The position numbers were made by a program, and so were the translations under genes. A DNA stretch of 64,000 nt from Aquitalea aquatilis (GTDB lineage: Bacteria > Pseudomonadota > Gammaproteobacteria > Burkholderiales > Chromobacteriaceae): positions 3,410,001 through 3,474,000 of the forward strand of contig NZ_CP039731.1 of NCBI RefSeq assembly GCF_005155025.1. Reading direction: 5' to 3'. Below the pieces are notes generated by a model, which worked only from the letters and a program-made list of their open reading frames with translations, was not told the origin of the DNA and ran no database searches. Positions 18,595 to 27,603 of this stretch are shown one piece after another (the stretch's first letter is position 1; every line of letters begins with the position of its first letter).

Positions 18595-20982
18595 ATGCCT
18601 GCAAAACAACTGACAAAATCTCCTAACGAAGCCGATCTTGAAGCTTCAATCCATCAAGCTGTGAAGCAGGCCTTCCCCTGGCTTGCGGCCGGCTCGATCC
18701 GCCACCAGACCAAGTTTGCATTCACGTTCGGCAGAAAGAAGATTGAGATTGATGGGACGGAGGTATCACGCGCTGAGGGCCGGTCGGACATCATTCTCTA
18801 CAACGAAGAACGCCCCTTAGCCGTACTCGAACTTAAACGGCCTGGTATTCCGCTCACAGGTAACGACGAAGCGCAGGGGCTGTCATACGCACGCGTTCTG
18901 ACCCCCTCACCTCCATTAGTTATTGTGACCAACGGGACAGACCTGCATATCGTCGAGACGCATAGTGGCAAAAAGTGGGCCGCAACGCTGCCAACCGACC
19001 AAGATTTCAAGGCGCTGGTGTCAAACGCGGCCCGTGTTGCGACGGCCGACCTTAAGGATGCAATTGACACCCTAATGGGGACCAACAGTGCGGTCTGGAT
19101 GTCAGCAGCCCGTTCAGCTTCCGCCGTAGTCCTATCTGAACTGAGTGCATCCTCGGATAAACCGGCCCAGCCCTTTGTTGATCAGATTCTTTTTAGCCGC
19201 CGAGCCACACTCGAAGTTCTTTCACACATACGTGATGGTGCCAAACTAGTCCTTCTGGAAGGCCCTCCTTTGGCAGGCAAGAGCAATGTTTTGCGCGAGA
19301 TTGTCCTTAAGACGGAGGTGCACCCCGATATTGCCGCGCTCTACTTAGAGGCCGGTGTCGGCAGAGGAATCGTCCAGGCAGTTGCTGATTCGTTGACCAA
19401 TGCGCTGGAATGGACGGTCAGTACTGAGGATGCCCGAGTTTGGCTAAGGCGACTTTCAAAATCCACTGATCGAAAACTGCTTTTGCTTGTGGATGGGCTT
19501 GCCATCGATGACAACGACGCCCGCAAAGAAATCGAAGATCTGACCTCTTCGAATCTTGGCTCTGGAGTTACCATTGTCGCGGCGCTGGATGACACGGTCG
19601 CTGAGCAGATCGTACTTAGGCCGAACCACCGAACGCAGTCGACGATTGGTCGGCGAGCAAAGCGGGTTGCCATTAAGTCGCTAGACGACCGGGAGTTCGA
19701 GTACGCCAAGAATACATTGTGGCAACACAGGATTGGCTTTATGCACGGAGCTGACTTCGAGGACAAGCTGCGCCAGCCTTGGGTGCTTCGGGCAATGTGT
19801 GAGCCACTACTAAACAAGCTCAGTGACACTGAGCCCGATCATGGCCTGCTGCTGCCATCAGTTATCAGCCTCGAACTGATACGACACGCTCGTGAGCGAT
19901 TTGTTGATCCCGACCTGCGACGGCAGTTCAATGCCATAGCAAAAGCAGTCCTAGCCGACGCTACGGACCAGAGCCGCGACGTAGCGCTGAAGCTTGAGTC
20001 CTTGGCGGTCAACCTTCTGCGCCGCGAAACGCTGCTGCATTATCTGACGCTCGATGATCTGAAGATGTTGATAGATGGCGGCTTCCTTAAGTCGGCGATG
20101 CACACATCAGACGACGCTATTTTGTATGTTCGTTTGCCGGAGCTGCTTGCAAGTGAGTTAGCTCGTCTGCTTGCCAAGAAACTTATAGACAGGCGCAATA
20201 CCGACCAGCATGAGGCTGCAATGTGGCTCGCAGGCGCTGCCTCCAACTTTCCTATGGGGGACCTGATTGCGGCTCAAGCCGTCCTAGACGCGGCACAGAC
20301 ACCTGAAGGTATTACGTTTGCTCTGATTAGAGCGCTTATCGAATCTCCACCGACGCGAGAGGTAATTCACCCTGGCAGCAGGTTTGCTATGCATGTCCAA
20401 GATGTTGGACGGGTTGAGATTAGCATCAAGGCTGATGGCAAGGCTGAGATGATAGTATGGGGTCAGGCCCACGAGATTCAACTCAACGAGAACGAATTAG
20501 GCGAAACCTACGCTCAGTATCACCAATGGCTAATTCTATCCCACCTGGCGGAAATGCATTGTGTTATCGAAGACGACGATGGAGAGAAGTGCGTAAACCA
20601 TAGGGTCCTATTCGAAGTGGGTCGCGCTAACATCGTTCTACGCGAATTTCGCAGTAAAGACAGCATGCGAGGATTACCGACGCATAACTTACCTGGTATC
20701 GGGTCGATTGTCTGTCACAAGGCCGGCATCGTCGAGCCGATCACCCTGTCAATTTGTCACTACCTATCACGCGAGGTAGAGAGTCGTGATGAATGGATCG
20801 ACTTGGCGATAGAGAGTAAGTCCATGCCGCTGCTTGCACGAATCCATATAGCACTGTTGCAAATTGCGTCAGAAGTAGATGAGCAGTGTGCCCCATGGGC
20901 CAGACAAACTTTGGAGACTAGAGTGCGTCCGGCATTCAATTTCTTTCCCCAGCTCCACATTGACGAGGAACTCGACAATTAG
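18595..20982 (+). CDS. Nuclease-NTPase fusion, putative defence protein
   Basis: This is a 795-aa protein. Residues ~10-120 resemble the HsdR/type I restriction N-terminal nuclease: ADLEASIHQAVKQAFPWL, GRSDIILYNEERPLAVLELK with the D...ExK active site, and QGLSYAR. An NTPase follows, with a P-loop LLEGPPLAGKSN near residue 220 and Walker B LLLLVDGLA near 300. The long helical C-terminus is unrecognised. The plan (nuclease, STAND-like NTPase, sensor tail) resembles Avs-type sensors, but no known subfamily is recognised. It stands alone, with no methyltransferase or specificity gene beside it. Confidence 0.65.
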   Translation: MPAKQLTKSPNEADLEASIHQAVKQAFPWLAAGSIRHQTKFAFTFGRKKIEIDGTEVSRAEGRSDIILYNEERPLAVLELKRPGIPLTGNDEAQGLSYARVLTPSPPLVIVTNGTDLHIVETHSGKKWAATLPTDQDFKALVSNAARVATADLKDAIDTLMGTNSAVWMSAARSASAVVLSELSASSDKPAQPFVDQILFSRRATLEVLSHIRDGAKLVLLEGPPLAGKSNVLREIVLKTEVHPDIAALYLEAGVGRGIVQAVADSLTNALEWTVSTEDARVWLRRLSKSTDRKLLLLVDGLAIDDNDARKEIEDLTSSNLGSGVTIVAALDDTVAEQIVLRPNHRTQSTIGRRAKRVAIKSLDDREFEYAKNTLWQHRIGFMHGADFEDKLRQPWVLRAMCEPLLNKLSDTEPDHGLLLPSVISLELIRHARERFVDPDLRRQFNAIAKAVLADATDQSRDVALKLESLAVNLLRRETLLHYLTLDDLKMLIDGGFLKSAMHTSDDAILYVRLPELLASELARLLAKKLIDRRNTDQHEAAMWLAGAASNFPMGDLIAAQAVLDAAQTPEGITFALIRALIESPPTREVIHPGSRFAMHVQDVGRVEISIKADGKAEMIVWGQAHEIQLNENELGETYAQYHQWLILSHLAEMHCVIEDDDGEKCVNHRVLFEVGRANIVLREFRSKDSMRGLPTHNLPGIGSIVCHKAGIVEPITLSICHYLSREVESRDEWIDLAIESKSMPLLARIHIALLQIASEVDEQCAPWARQTLETRVRPAFNFFPQLHIDEELDN

Positions 20983-21164
20983 ACCCTATGTGGCTGTAGG
21001 TCTTCGCGAGGTGGGAAAACCGGGTACAACTGCAGCAGACGGAATTGATCCGACCAGCGCCCAGCCACGTCATATTTTGGCGCACCGCACCCCAGCAGCG
21101 ACGCCGAGGCCGCGAGCGCCAGTACATAACCCGGTGTTCTCACCTTTTCCCGTATTGCGCCCCC

Positions 21165-21620
21165 CTATTGTGTCGCGCCCATGCACACTGTCCTAAAATC
21201 CGGATCAAGCAGCAAGTCTTTCGCCGAGCCAGGTGTGCTGAACTTCATCCACGTCGGCATGCCGTTCAGGCAACGCTGAAACCGTGCGTACTTCGCATTG
21301 TCGGATGGTTCCAGCGACGTAAAGCAGGCCGCAGCCCCCCAGCTTTTCCGCAGTTCAGCATCGGTCGTGTCGCTCGTCATCAACACGGCATAGCCGGAGG
21401 TGATGCTGGCCTGTTCCGCTAGCATGAAGGGGTGGTCCTTGAGCAGCGCGTTGGACAGCACCCCCACTTCCTGTGCACTCACCCCTTGGTCGGTACCGCA
21501 GGTTCCATCAGCCGGGCAGCGCAGGTTGCAAAGTGGGTAAACGCGCGGAGAGACGCTGGCGCAAGCGGCTAACGCCAACGCGCAGCACACGGCTGAGGTA
21601 CGAAAAATAAGGCTCCTCAT
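21165..21620 (-). CDS. Small lipoprotein, unknown function
   Basis: This 151-aa protein starts with a signal peptide and lipobox (CCALALAACASVS; Cys20 as the lipid anchor). The mature part has several cysteines (PLCNLRCPADGTCG, AACFTSL, RFQRCL, TVCMG) that could form disulfides in the periplasm. Its start overlaps the stop of the 471-aa gene by 4 bases, so the two are co-translated. A protective or anchoring role for the larger partner is possible but unproven. Confidence 0.6.
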   Translation of the reverse strand: MRSLIFRTSAVCCALALAACASVSPRVYPLCNLRCPADGTCGTDQGVSAQEVGVLSNALLKDHPFMLAEQASITSGYAVLMTSDTTDAELRKSWGAAACFTSLEPSDNAKYARFQRCLNGMPTWMKFSTPGSAKDLLLDPDFRTVCMGATQ

Positions 21621-23032
21621 GGCTTGAACGCAATTTTTTCGATGTCTTCGATCGCCGCTTTGAGGAACGCAGTGTTCTTCTGCGCTAGGTAGCCCACCAC
21701 TCGCAAGGTGCTTTCGCCATCATCGAACGTCAGAGTGTTGCCGTTCTTCTCGACGACATGCTTCTCCTGGTGCTCGTGGCGTTTGTAGCCGCCCCCTATG
21801 CCAATGCCGAAGAAGCGAGCCGAAGCACTGCCACCGACCGAAAAATCATGGGTGTAGTCGTACTGCCAGCCATTCGCGGACTTGAAGTCGATCTTGAACC
21901 CACGCATCAGGATGAGCCCCTTCGGGTAATACAGCAGGCTGCCGCCAGGCCCAAGATAGCGCATGAAGAGGTTCTTGTTCTGCAGAATGAGCTTATTGGC
22001 AAACAGGTTGCTGTTGAACCAGGACGGTGACTGGATTGGCGCGATGAAGCACGACTTGCACCCGAGCGTCACGTCCTTGGTGTGCGAAAACTCTTCCCGG
22101 ATCGTGGTTGATTCGGACGCGCTCACCGACGCACTGAACCAACCGTAGGAACCGCTCACCGAGCCGGACCAGTCGGATGCCATGCTCTCGACGGCCGTCC
22201 GCGACTCGTTGAAGGTCACGTCAAACTCGCCGATCGTGGTCGTCGCGATTGTCCAGACGGTCTGCTGCGGCAACATGACCGGGCGATCGGCAAACACGGC
22301 CGTATCGCCGGTCGGCAGCGATGCCAGATAAGGCAGCGTGAAGCGGGCCCCGTCCGGATATGCACCATCCTCCATACGGGGATAACGGATGCGCGCACCG
22401 ACGCTGACCAGTTTATCCCAGGCGTCCTTGATTTCGCGCTGGTCCGCATCGGCATATTCGGTGCGGCGAAGCCGCTCCAGATCGCCATAGAGGGAGGAAA
22501 GCTTAACCGCATCTGCCTCGATGTCATTGGCGTTGCCGTAGCGGTTGCTCCATTGGATGTACTGGGCCAGATCACCATACGGGATGCCGCGCAGGCTCGC
22601 GTAGTCCTTCCAGTTCGCGGCGTCTTCACGCACCAGCCGGCGAATGTCCGATTTCAGGTTCTCGATCAGCACCGTCTTCGCGTTGATCTGCTGAATCACC
22701 TCTGGGGTCAACGCCTTGGCTTCGATTAACGCCAGCGCTGTTTCGACGAAGCGGCTGAATTCCGCGTACAGCGTTCGATCGGTGATAGTGAACTGGTCGC
22801 TCAGCGGCACCGGGGCCAGCAGCTGATCGACTTTGCTCAGGTAATTGTAGAGCGAGAAAAACGGGTATTTGCCACTCAGGTCCAGCGGCTCCGCGATCGT
22901 CTGCAACTGCAGGTACTGGTCCTGCTTTAGGTCGCCCTTCACCTGGCCCTTCACGAACTCGTAGAACAGGTTGAAGGTGGCCTTGTAGTCGGCCAGCGGA
23001 TTGATTTCTTGAAGTCCAGCGGCATGTACCAT
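21617..23032 (-). CDS. Unrecognised 471-aa protein with Ser/Gly-rich beta region
   Basis: I do not recognise this protein. The first ~200 residues are helical. Around 285-310 there is an alternating small/aromatic stretch (SGSVSGSYGWFSASVSASES) of the kind found in amphipathic membrane-inserting hairpins. Near 400 comes a Gly-rich segment (GSASARFFGIGIGGGYKR). There is no signal peptide. Cys-x-x-Cys appears in LGCKSCFIAP. The start has GGAGGAA upstream. It is the first gene of a two-gene unit with a lipoprotein. A pore-forming or secreted effector is a guess from the hairpin-like segment only. Confidence 0.5.
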   Translation of the reverse strand: MVHAAGLQEINPLADYKATFNLFYEFVKGQVKGDLKQDQYLQLQTIAEPLDLSGKYPFFSLYNYLSKVDQLLAPVPLSDQFTITDRTLYAEFSRFVETALALIEAKALTPEVIQQINAKTVLIENLKSDIRRLVREDAANWKDYASLRGIPYGDLAQYIQWSNRYGNANDIEADAVKLSSLYGDLERLRRTEYADADQREIKDAWDKLVSVGARIRYPRMEDGAYPDGARFTLPYLASLPTGDTAVFADRPVMLPQQTVWTIATTTIGEFDVTFNESRTAVESMASDWSGSVSGSYGWFSASVSASESTTIREEFSHTKDVTLGCKSCFIAPIQSPSWFNSNLFANKLILQNKNLFMRYLGPGGSLLYYPKGLILMRGFKIDFKSANGWQYDYTHDFSVGGSASARFFGIGIGGGYKRHEHQEKHVVEKNGNTLTFDDGESTLRVVGYLAQKNTAFLKAAIEDIEKIAFKP

Positions 23033-23541
23033 TTCTTCCTCCTTAAGTTATACCGAACGTGTACACGAACAGCATAGGAAATGGAATTGCGCGATGCAAA
23101 CCACTATGACAGTCGCACGGGCAAAGAAACAGTACTGCGGATCATCGACAACCACATGGGGCAAGCTGCTTGGTACAACGACATTTGCGGCAAACTCAGC
23201 AGCGTCAATCTGGTCGGCATAACGGGGTCATTAGGTAACAGAAATTTGGTTTGATCGATGGCCACCAAGGCGCGGTTCATGACATCCATCTGCAGCCAGA
23301 TTTGCACATCGAAGTCTGGCGGAATCGCCCCATTCCCGATGTCAGCCAGAACCTTTCGCTTTCTGCCTTGCTCATTTCGAGAACATCGAGCTGAGCCTAT
23401 TGCACCTGGTGAATGGTCGACGAGCAGCCACCAATCATGATGGCCAACAAAGTAGCGCGTCCCAGTCTATACAAGGTTCTCATCCGCCACTCCAAGTTGC
23501 TTGGATCTCCAATCAAGCAGATACCTATGGTCATTTGCCTG
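23033..23541. other. Decayed DNA without an intact gene
   Basis: Short frames on both strands look gene-like but are broken. On plus, 23080-23250 reads LRIIDNHMGQAAWYNDICGK before a stop. On minus, a lipoprotein-like signal (TLLAIMIGGCSS) lies near 23440 and stops after 28 codons. I take it as remains of mobile or plasmid genes. No terminator or repeat was found. Confidence 0.4.
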
Positions 23542-23876
23542 CTATTTGCTTAGGCAACCATCGACCTTCCAGCAGCGCACGGACCTTGGTCCATAACGGT
23601 CCGCTGGATCCAGTTTCCTCGCTCGCCGTGCCTTGCGTTTCAAGCGGCGAGCACGCTTGCCTGCTCGTAGGGCGTCATACCCGCCAGTTACACGAGGGTG
23701 TCCAATTAGGACGATCTCATGCGGTGACTTATATCCATTGCGGCGCAGCTCTCGAGAAATCGTGCTGGGCGCCCAGTGCAATGCCTTTGCAATAGCCCTG
23801 GCACTTTCACCCAGCAGCATCATTGCCATGATGAACCCACTCTCTTCGCCACTTATGTGCTCATAAGTTCTTTGTA
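23542..23876 (-). pseudogene. IS30-family transposase N-terminal remnant
   Basis: The frame reads YEHISGEESGFIMAM, then GESARAIAKALHWAPSTISR and ELRRNG, the helix-turn-helix head of IS30 transposases. It continues to RRARKLDP. After that the match shifts to another frame (GPLWTKVRALLEGRWLPKQI) and ends; the DDE catalytic part is missing. This is a frameshifted, truncated relic, not an active insertion sequence. Confidence 0.75.
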
Positions 23877-24097
23877 TGCAACAACTTATCCTTCAATTGG
23901 TTGCACTTGGTTCTTGAAACTGCCGAGCGAGAATTCGTTCCGCTAAATCAAAAAGCTGCTGTTCATTACGAATCGCCGCTGATGGGCGACTTACCGGTGC
24001 ATTGCAGACGAAATGACCAGTCTTTCGAACGACAGCAGCGGCCGATGAGCAGAAGACGACGATCATAAATCGGTGGCCGCTTATGCTCCACCGAGAC

Positions 24098-24226
24098 ATG
24101 CAAATTTATCTGCCGCTCATGAAAGAAAATGCAAAGTTATGTGTCGCTGACCTGGTGCTTTATCTGTCGCCATAACCAGTAAGCGACTGACCCACATAGA
24201 TCGACAATGCAAGCTTATGTGTCGCT
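24098..24226 (+). repeat. Four direct ~20-bp repeats, candidate transposon end
   Basis: Copies are at 24098-24117, 24129-24148, 24152-24171 (diverged) and 24207-24226. The second and fourth read ATGCAAAGTTATGTGTCGCT and ATGCAAGCTTATGTGTCGCT (18 of 20 identical). The shared core is TTAT(C/G)TG(T/C)CGC. Serial repeats of this size are typical of TnsB/TniA-binding sites at the ends of Tn7- and Tn5053-like elements. The array runs directly into a gene that has lost its 5' end. Confidence 0.5.
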
Positions 24227-25209
24227 CGACGAATGGATTTACGATTGATCTAATAAATCACATCGGACTGCAGGATTCTATTAATGTGCGGAATCTTTTT
24301 GCAAATGGTCATCTTGTACCATGGCCTGGAAGCTCTAATCATAATGGATTTTTAACATATAAAAACTGCCCAAATCTAATCAACCTAGGTTTATCACCAT
24401 CAGCAACAGAAAAAGACATTCCTGTTATTTTTGAAAAAATCATCACTTGCGCAAATTTCTGCTCATACAGCGCCTCTAGTCAGTCTGAAGAACAAAATAG
24501 TATTTATATTAATGCATACTTAGAACTTATTGAGTACCTAAGACATTTGTTTATATGGAATGATTCTAAATTCAAAATATCCAAAGAAAAAAAGAAAGCT
24601 TCCTCATGGGCCTGGCTAAAGTACTTACAAAAGGCCAATAATGAATACGATAAAATATCAATTTTTACACTTAACTATGATACTTTTCTTGAGCGAATTC
24701 TGACCAAAAATAATATTGAATTCGAGATAGATCAAATATCGCCAGCAGTCGGCAAAAAAATAATAATCTACAAACCACACGGATCTATCAGCTTTGTCTC
24801 AACAAGATTGATGACCACAACTCCGGACTATCGTATAGGCTATAATTTCAAAGACCCCTTAACGCCAAATCAGATTAAGATTGAATATGAAAATCTTAAT
24901 CAATATCATTTAATAAATACGATTATACCACCGTATGGTGATTCATCACGCTACGGCCACTCCTGGTCAAGACTCATGCTTGAATCAGCTGCAACTTCTG
25001 CAGAAACTGCCACAGATGTAGTTATTTCTGGGATTTCATATTGGCATGTTGATCGCGCTGAGATTGATAAAATATTACTATCAATACCATCCAAAGCAAA
25101 TATTACTTGCATCAACCCATCTATAAATCCAGTATTTCAAGCCGTTTTGCAGAGCCGTTTTGCAAAATTCCAGCATTATCTGTCAAGCTCACTCCTGAAG
25201 GGTATGTAA
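24217..25209 (+). CDS. SIR2-like domain protein, 5'-truncated
   Basis: The 330-aa frame has SIR2_2-type motifs: ISIFTLNYDTFLERI, IYKPHGSISF with the catalytic-type His, and VISGISYWHVDRAEID. SIR2-like domains in defence genes hydrolyse NAD+ during infection. The N-terminal GAGxS nucleotide loop is absent, and the first codons (MCRST) lie inside a 20-bp repeat, so the true start has been lost and the protein is probably inactive. It is followed 1 base later by a DUF262 gene. The segment is AT-rich. Confidence 0.65.
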   Translation: MCRSTNGFTIDLINHIGLQDSINVRNLFANGHLVPWPGSSNHNGFLTYKNCPNLINLGLSPSATEKDIPVIFEKIITCANFCSYSASSQSEEQNSIYINAYLELIEYLRHLFIWNDSKFKISKEKKKASSWAWLKYLQKANNEYDKISIFTLNYDTFLERILTKNNIEFEIDQISPAVGKKIIIYKPHGSISFVSTRLMTTTPDYRIGYNFKDPLTPNQIKIEYENLNQYHLINTIIPPYGDSSRYGHSWSRLMLESAATSAETATDVVISGISYWHVDRAEIDKILLSIPSKANITCINPSINPVFQAVLQSRFAKFQHYLSSSLLKGM

Positions 25210-25210
25210 A

Positions 25211-26236
25211 ATGGGACGTATTAATCGACAAAGTACATCTATAAGTATTTCTGAGTTTTACGAAAACCACGTCCTTACAAAGTACAATTACGAACCAGAA
25301 TACCAGAGAAAGAGCATATGGACAGATGAAAAACAATCCTTTCTCGTAGATAGCATTTTAAGAAATTTCCCTATCCCCCCTATTTTTTTACATCAAAAAA
25401 TCGATCCTGATAATGGCAAAACAAAATTCGACGTTGTTGACGGAAAGCAAAGGCTAACATCGATAATTAGATTTATTGAAGGTGAAATTCCATGTCAATC
25501 CGAGATTGATGACGCAGACTCCGCCATCGCAGGTAAGCATTTTAAAGACATCCCTCTGGAAGATATTAAGAAAGAATTCTGGAGATATAGAATACCCCTT
25601 GAATTGATTGACGCTGACAATCCCGATTTAATCGATGAAATTTTTGACCGATTAAATAGAAATGGCGAGAGATTAAATGGCCAGGAGCTTCGAAATGCTC
25701 GGTATTACGACAGTCCAATCATTAAAATTGCAAATGAAATAGCAAATAGAAATCCATTCTGGAAGGAGCGGCTCGCGATTGCGACGGATGTGAGCAGAAT
25801 GGAAGATGCTGAATTTATATCTGAATTAATCTTTGTGATATATGAAGATAGTTTATTTGGTTCAAACCAGAAAAATATTGACGAAAAATATGAGAAATAC
25901 TCAAAGATGGATGATGCTTGGGCAGAAAATACACGTCATACTTTTAGCGAGATCACACAAATTCTAGTTGATTTCAATCTTGACTATGATGGCTTTAGAA
26001 TCAATGGCGTTAGTCATCTCTTTGGCTTGTGGTCATTAGCAACACAAATATATAAAAAAAATCTACACACCGACATATCAGCACAGCTAAATGAATTCTT
26101 TGGCTGCTTAAGAAGCGACGCCACTAAAGATAAAAATGTTCTTGAGTATAAAAAGAGCATGAGCTCTGGCACTAAAGAAGTTACTCAACGCACAAGACGT
26201 AGATCAGCACTACTTTCTTACTTGTCACTGCAATAG
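25211..26236 (+). CDS. DUF262 (GmrSD N-terminal-like) protein
   Basis: This 341-aa protein has the DUF262 ParB-like motifs: YEPEYQRKSIWTDEKQ, LVDSILRNFPIPPIFL, VVDGKQRLTSIIRF and LNRNGERLNGQELRNARY. In GmrSD-type systems this fold is the NTP-binding/nicking half. Here the C-terminal HNH half (DUF1524) is missing, so it is a stand-alone DUF262 protein. It starts 1 base after the SIR2-like stop and was probably co-transcribed with it. A defence role is inferred from family and neighbour. Confidence 0.75.
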   Translation: MGRINRQSTSISISEFYENHVLTKYNYEPEYQRKSIWTDEKQSFLVDSILRNFPIPPIFLHQKIDPDNGKTKFDVVDGKQRLTSIIRFIEGEIPCQSEIDDADSAIAGKHFKDIPLEDIKKEFWRYRIPLELIDADNPDLIDEIFDRLNRNGERLNGQELRNARYYDSPIIKIANEIANRNPFWKERLAIATDVSRMEDAEFISELIFVIYEDSLFGSNQKNIDEKYEKYSKMDDAWAENTRHTFSEITQILVDFNLDYDGFRINGVSHLFGLWSLATQIYKKNLHTDISAQLNEFFGCLRSDATKDKNVLEYKKSMSSGTKEVTQRTRRRSALLSYLSLQ

Positions 26237-26245
26237 TATAAATTA

Positions 26246-26287
26246 GATGAAGCTGAATTCATTATAAATAATTGATTCAGCTTCATC
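26246..26287 (+). terminator. Hairpin after the SIR2-DUF262 pair
   Basis: Arms GATGAAGCTGAAT (26246-26258) and ATTCAGCTTCATC (26275-26287) are perfectly complementary. The hairpin is followed by an AT-rich stretch and lies 10 bases after the DUF262 stop. Confidence 0.7.
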
Positions 26288-26360
26288 ATAAATTAATTTT
26301 ACAATTTTAGCCACCAAGCCTCATCCATCCCACACCGTACCAACGTGCACACGCCCCCCT

Positions 26361-26575
26361 CCCCGTCAAGCATACCGACGGGTGACCGGGGCGAGGTCTT
26401 AAGCGCCTGCAATGTCTGAGCGATTTGACGTTAGCAAATCGCGAGTTCAGGCGCGCCTCGCTCCGGGCGGGCCCTGTCGGGTAGCCGCAGGCCATGCTTG
26501 TGGGGTGGCCTGGGAGGTGAAGGAGGGCTTGGCCACACAAGCCCTCCTTCCCGTCCGCCGCGCGGAAGCGGCAAT
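26361..26575. repeat. 215-bp dispersed repeat, copy 1
   Basis: This copy matches 27055-27269 without any gap, at a constant offset of 694 bases; by eye about 13 bases differ. It contains two hairpins conserved exactly in both copies: GCGATTTG/CAAATCGC, and GGAGGGCTTG/CAAGCCCTCC with a 6-base loop. No confident ORF is present. Confidence 0.85.
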
Positions 26576-26631
26576 GAAAATAAACATCCGCAGGAGCAGG
26601 TACTCGGTTTTCTAATCGAATTGATATTAAA

Positions 26632-26871
26632 ATGCTACTGATATTATTTTTATTTTTCGGCGCTGCCAATTTCATGTTTCACAAAAGGCTGCGTCATTTG
26701 ACTGGCGAAGAGTTTCATGCATTTACGGCCCCCAACAAAGTTATTTCTTCAAAGCTGCATATTGCCTTATGCTTCGGCTATTTTAAGTATAAAGATACTG
26801 AATTAACCCGATGGGCCATCACATTGCAAGTATTGGTATCTATCTTTATTGCCATCATTCTTAAAAATTAA
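26632..26871 (+). CDS. Small membrane protein, unknown
   Basis: This is a 79-aa frame between the two repeat copies. It has a hydrophobic N-terminus (LLILFLFFGAANFMF), a polar middle and a second hydrophobic segment at the C-terminus (ITLQVLVSIFIAIIL), giving two membrane passes. It is AT-rich, unlike the flanking repeats. I recognise no family, and translation is not certain. Confidence 0.4.
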   Translation: MLLILFLFFGAANFMFHKRLRHLTGEEFHAFTAPNKVISSKLHIALCFGYFKYKDTELTRWAITLQVLVSIFIAIILKN

Positions 26872-27054
26872 CTCCCCTGCTAGAAGATAATTCGCACTGA
26901 CCTCTGCCGACTCTGGAAAATCATAAATCATCCCAAGTCGAACATACCTACGGATAGCATTTGGAAATGGAAAGGGATATTTGGCCAAGCAAAGATTCCG
27001 TTCCTGCTTGCCGCGAAAAATCATCGGAAACCACCACACCGACGCCACCCTTGG

Positions 27055-27269
27055 CCCCATCAAGCATGCCGACGGGTGACCGGGGCGAGGTGTTAAGCGC
27101 CTGCCCTGTTTGAGCGATTTGACGTTAGCAAATCGCGACTTCAGGCGCGCCTCGCCCCGGTCGGGCCCTGTCGGGCAGCCGCAGGCTATGCTTGTGGGGT
27201 GGCCTTGGAGGTGAAGGAGGGCTTGGCCACACAAGCCCTCCTTCCCGTCCGCCGCACGGAAGCGGCAAG
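27055..27269. repeat. 215-bp dispersed repeat, copy 2
   Basis: This is the second copy of the element at 26361-26575, in the same orientation and with both hairpins intact. It directly precedes phage-satellite-like sequence. Confidence 0.85.
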
Positions 27270-27425
27270 AAAATCCATCATCCGCGCAGCGGACACAAGC
27301 CTTTACCTGCACCTCTTGTCAGTGTTTTCGCGCCGCTCTACCCTTGCCGCTGCTGGTCTCTCTGCGTAGCCTTTCCGGGTTGCATTTCAAGCATGCAACC
27401 GGGTTTGGCGACCCAGTTATCAGCA

Positions 27426-27452
27426 AGAAAAGCCGCATAAAGCGGCTTTTCT
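27426..27452 (+). terminator. Rho-independent terminator-like hairpin
   Basis: AGAAAAGCCGC (27426-27436) and GCGGCTTTTCT (27442-27452) form a perfect 11-bp stem with an ATAAA loop. It lies upstream of the Ash-like/BRO-like genes, so it may act as an attenuator, as in P4-type satellites. Confidence 0.6.
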
Positions 27453-27473
27453 CTCTTGCGTCTGCACCACTCT

Positions 27474-27603
27474 ATGGCAGGCCAAGTGGGGAGACCTATA
27501 CGGTCTGCCGGTGCTGGTGCCGGTTCGCCAACCCTGCTTTGGCCTGCCACCCGCGTTTGGCGACTCGCGTGGCAGCCTCAATTACTCACCAGAGGGCATT
27601 GTC
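27474..27603 (+). other. Ash-like phage leader sequence
   Basis: The frame from the ATG at 27474 begins MAGQVGRP and continues GSPTLLWPATRVW. This resembles the start of Ash-type proteins of P4-like phage satellites. The frame then overlaps the next gene, so it is probably a leader or relic, not a full gene. The match is from memory of the motif only. Confidence 0.3.

Noticed and set aside
23412-23550. VirB3-like short frame on the plus strand (VARPSLYKVLIRHSKLL)
   Set aside because: Only 40-odd codons, with a competing lipoprotein-like frame on the other strand; the region is decayed and neither is convincing.
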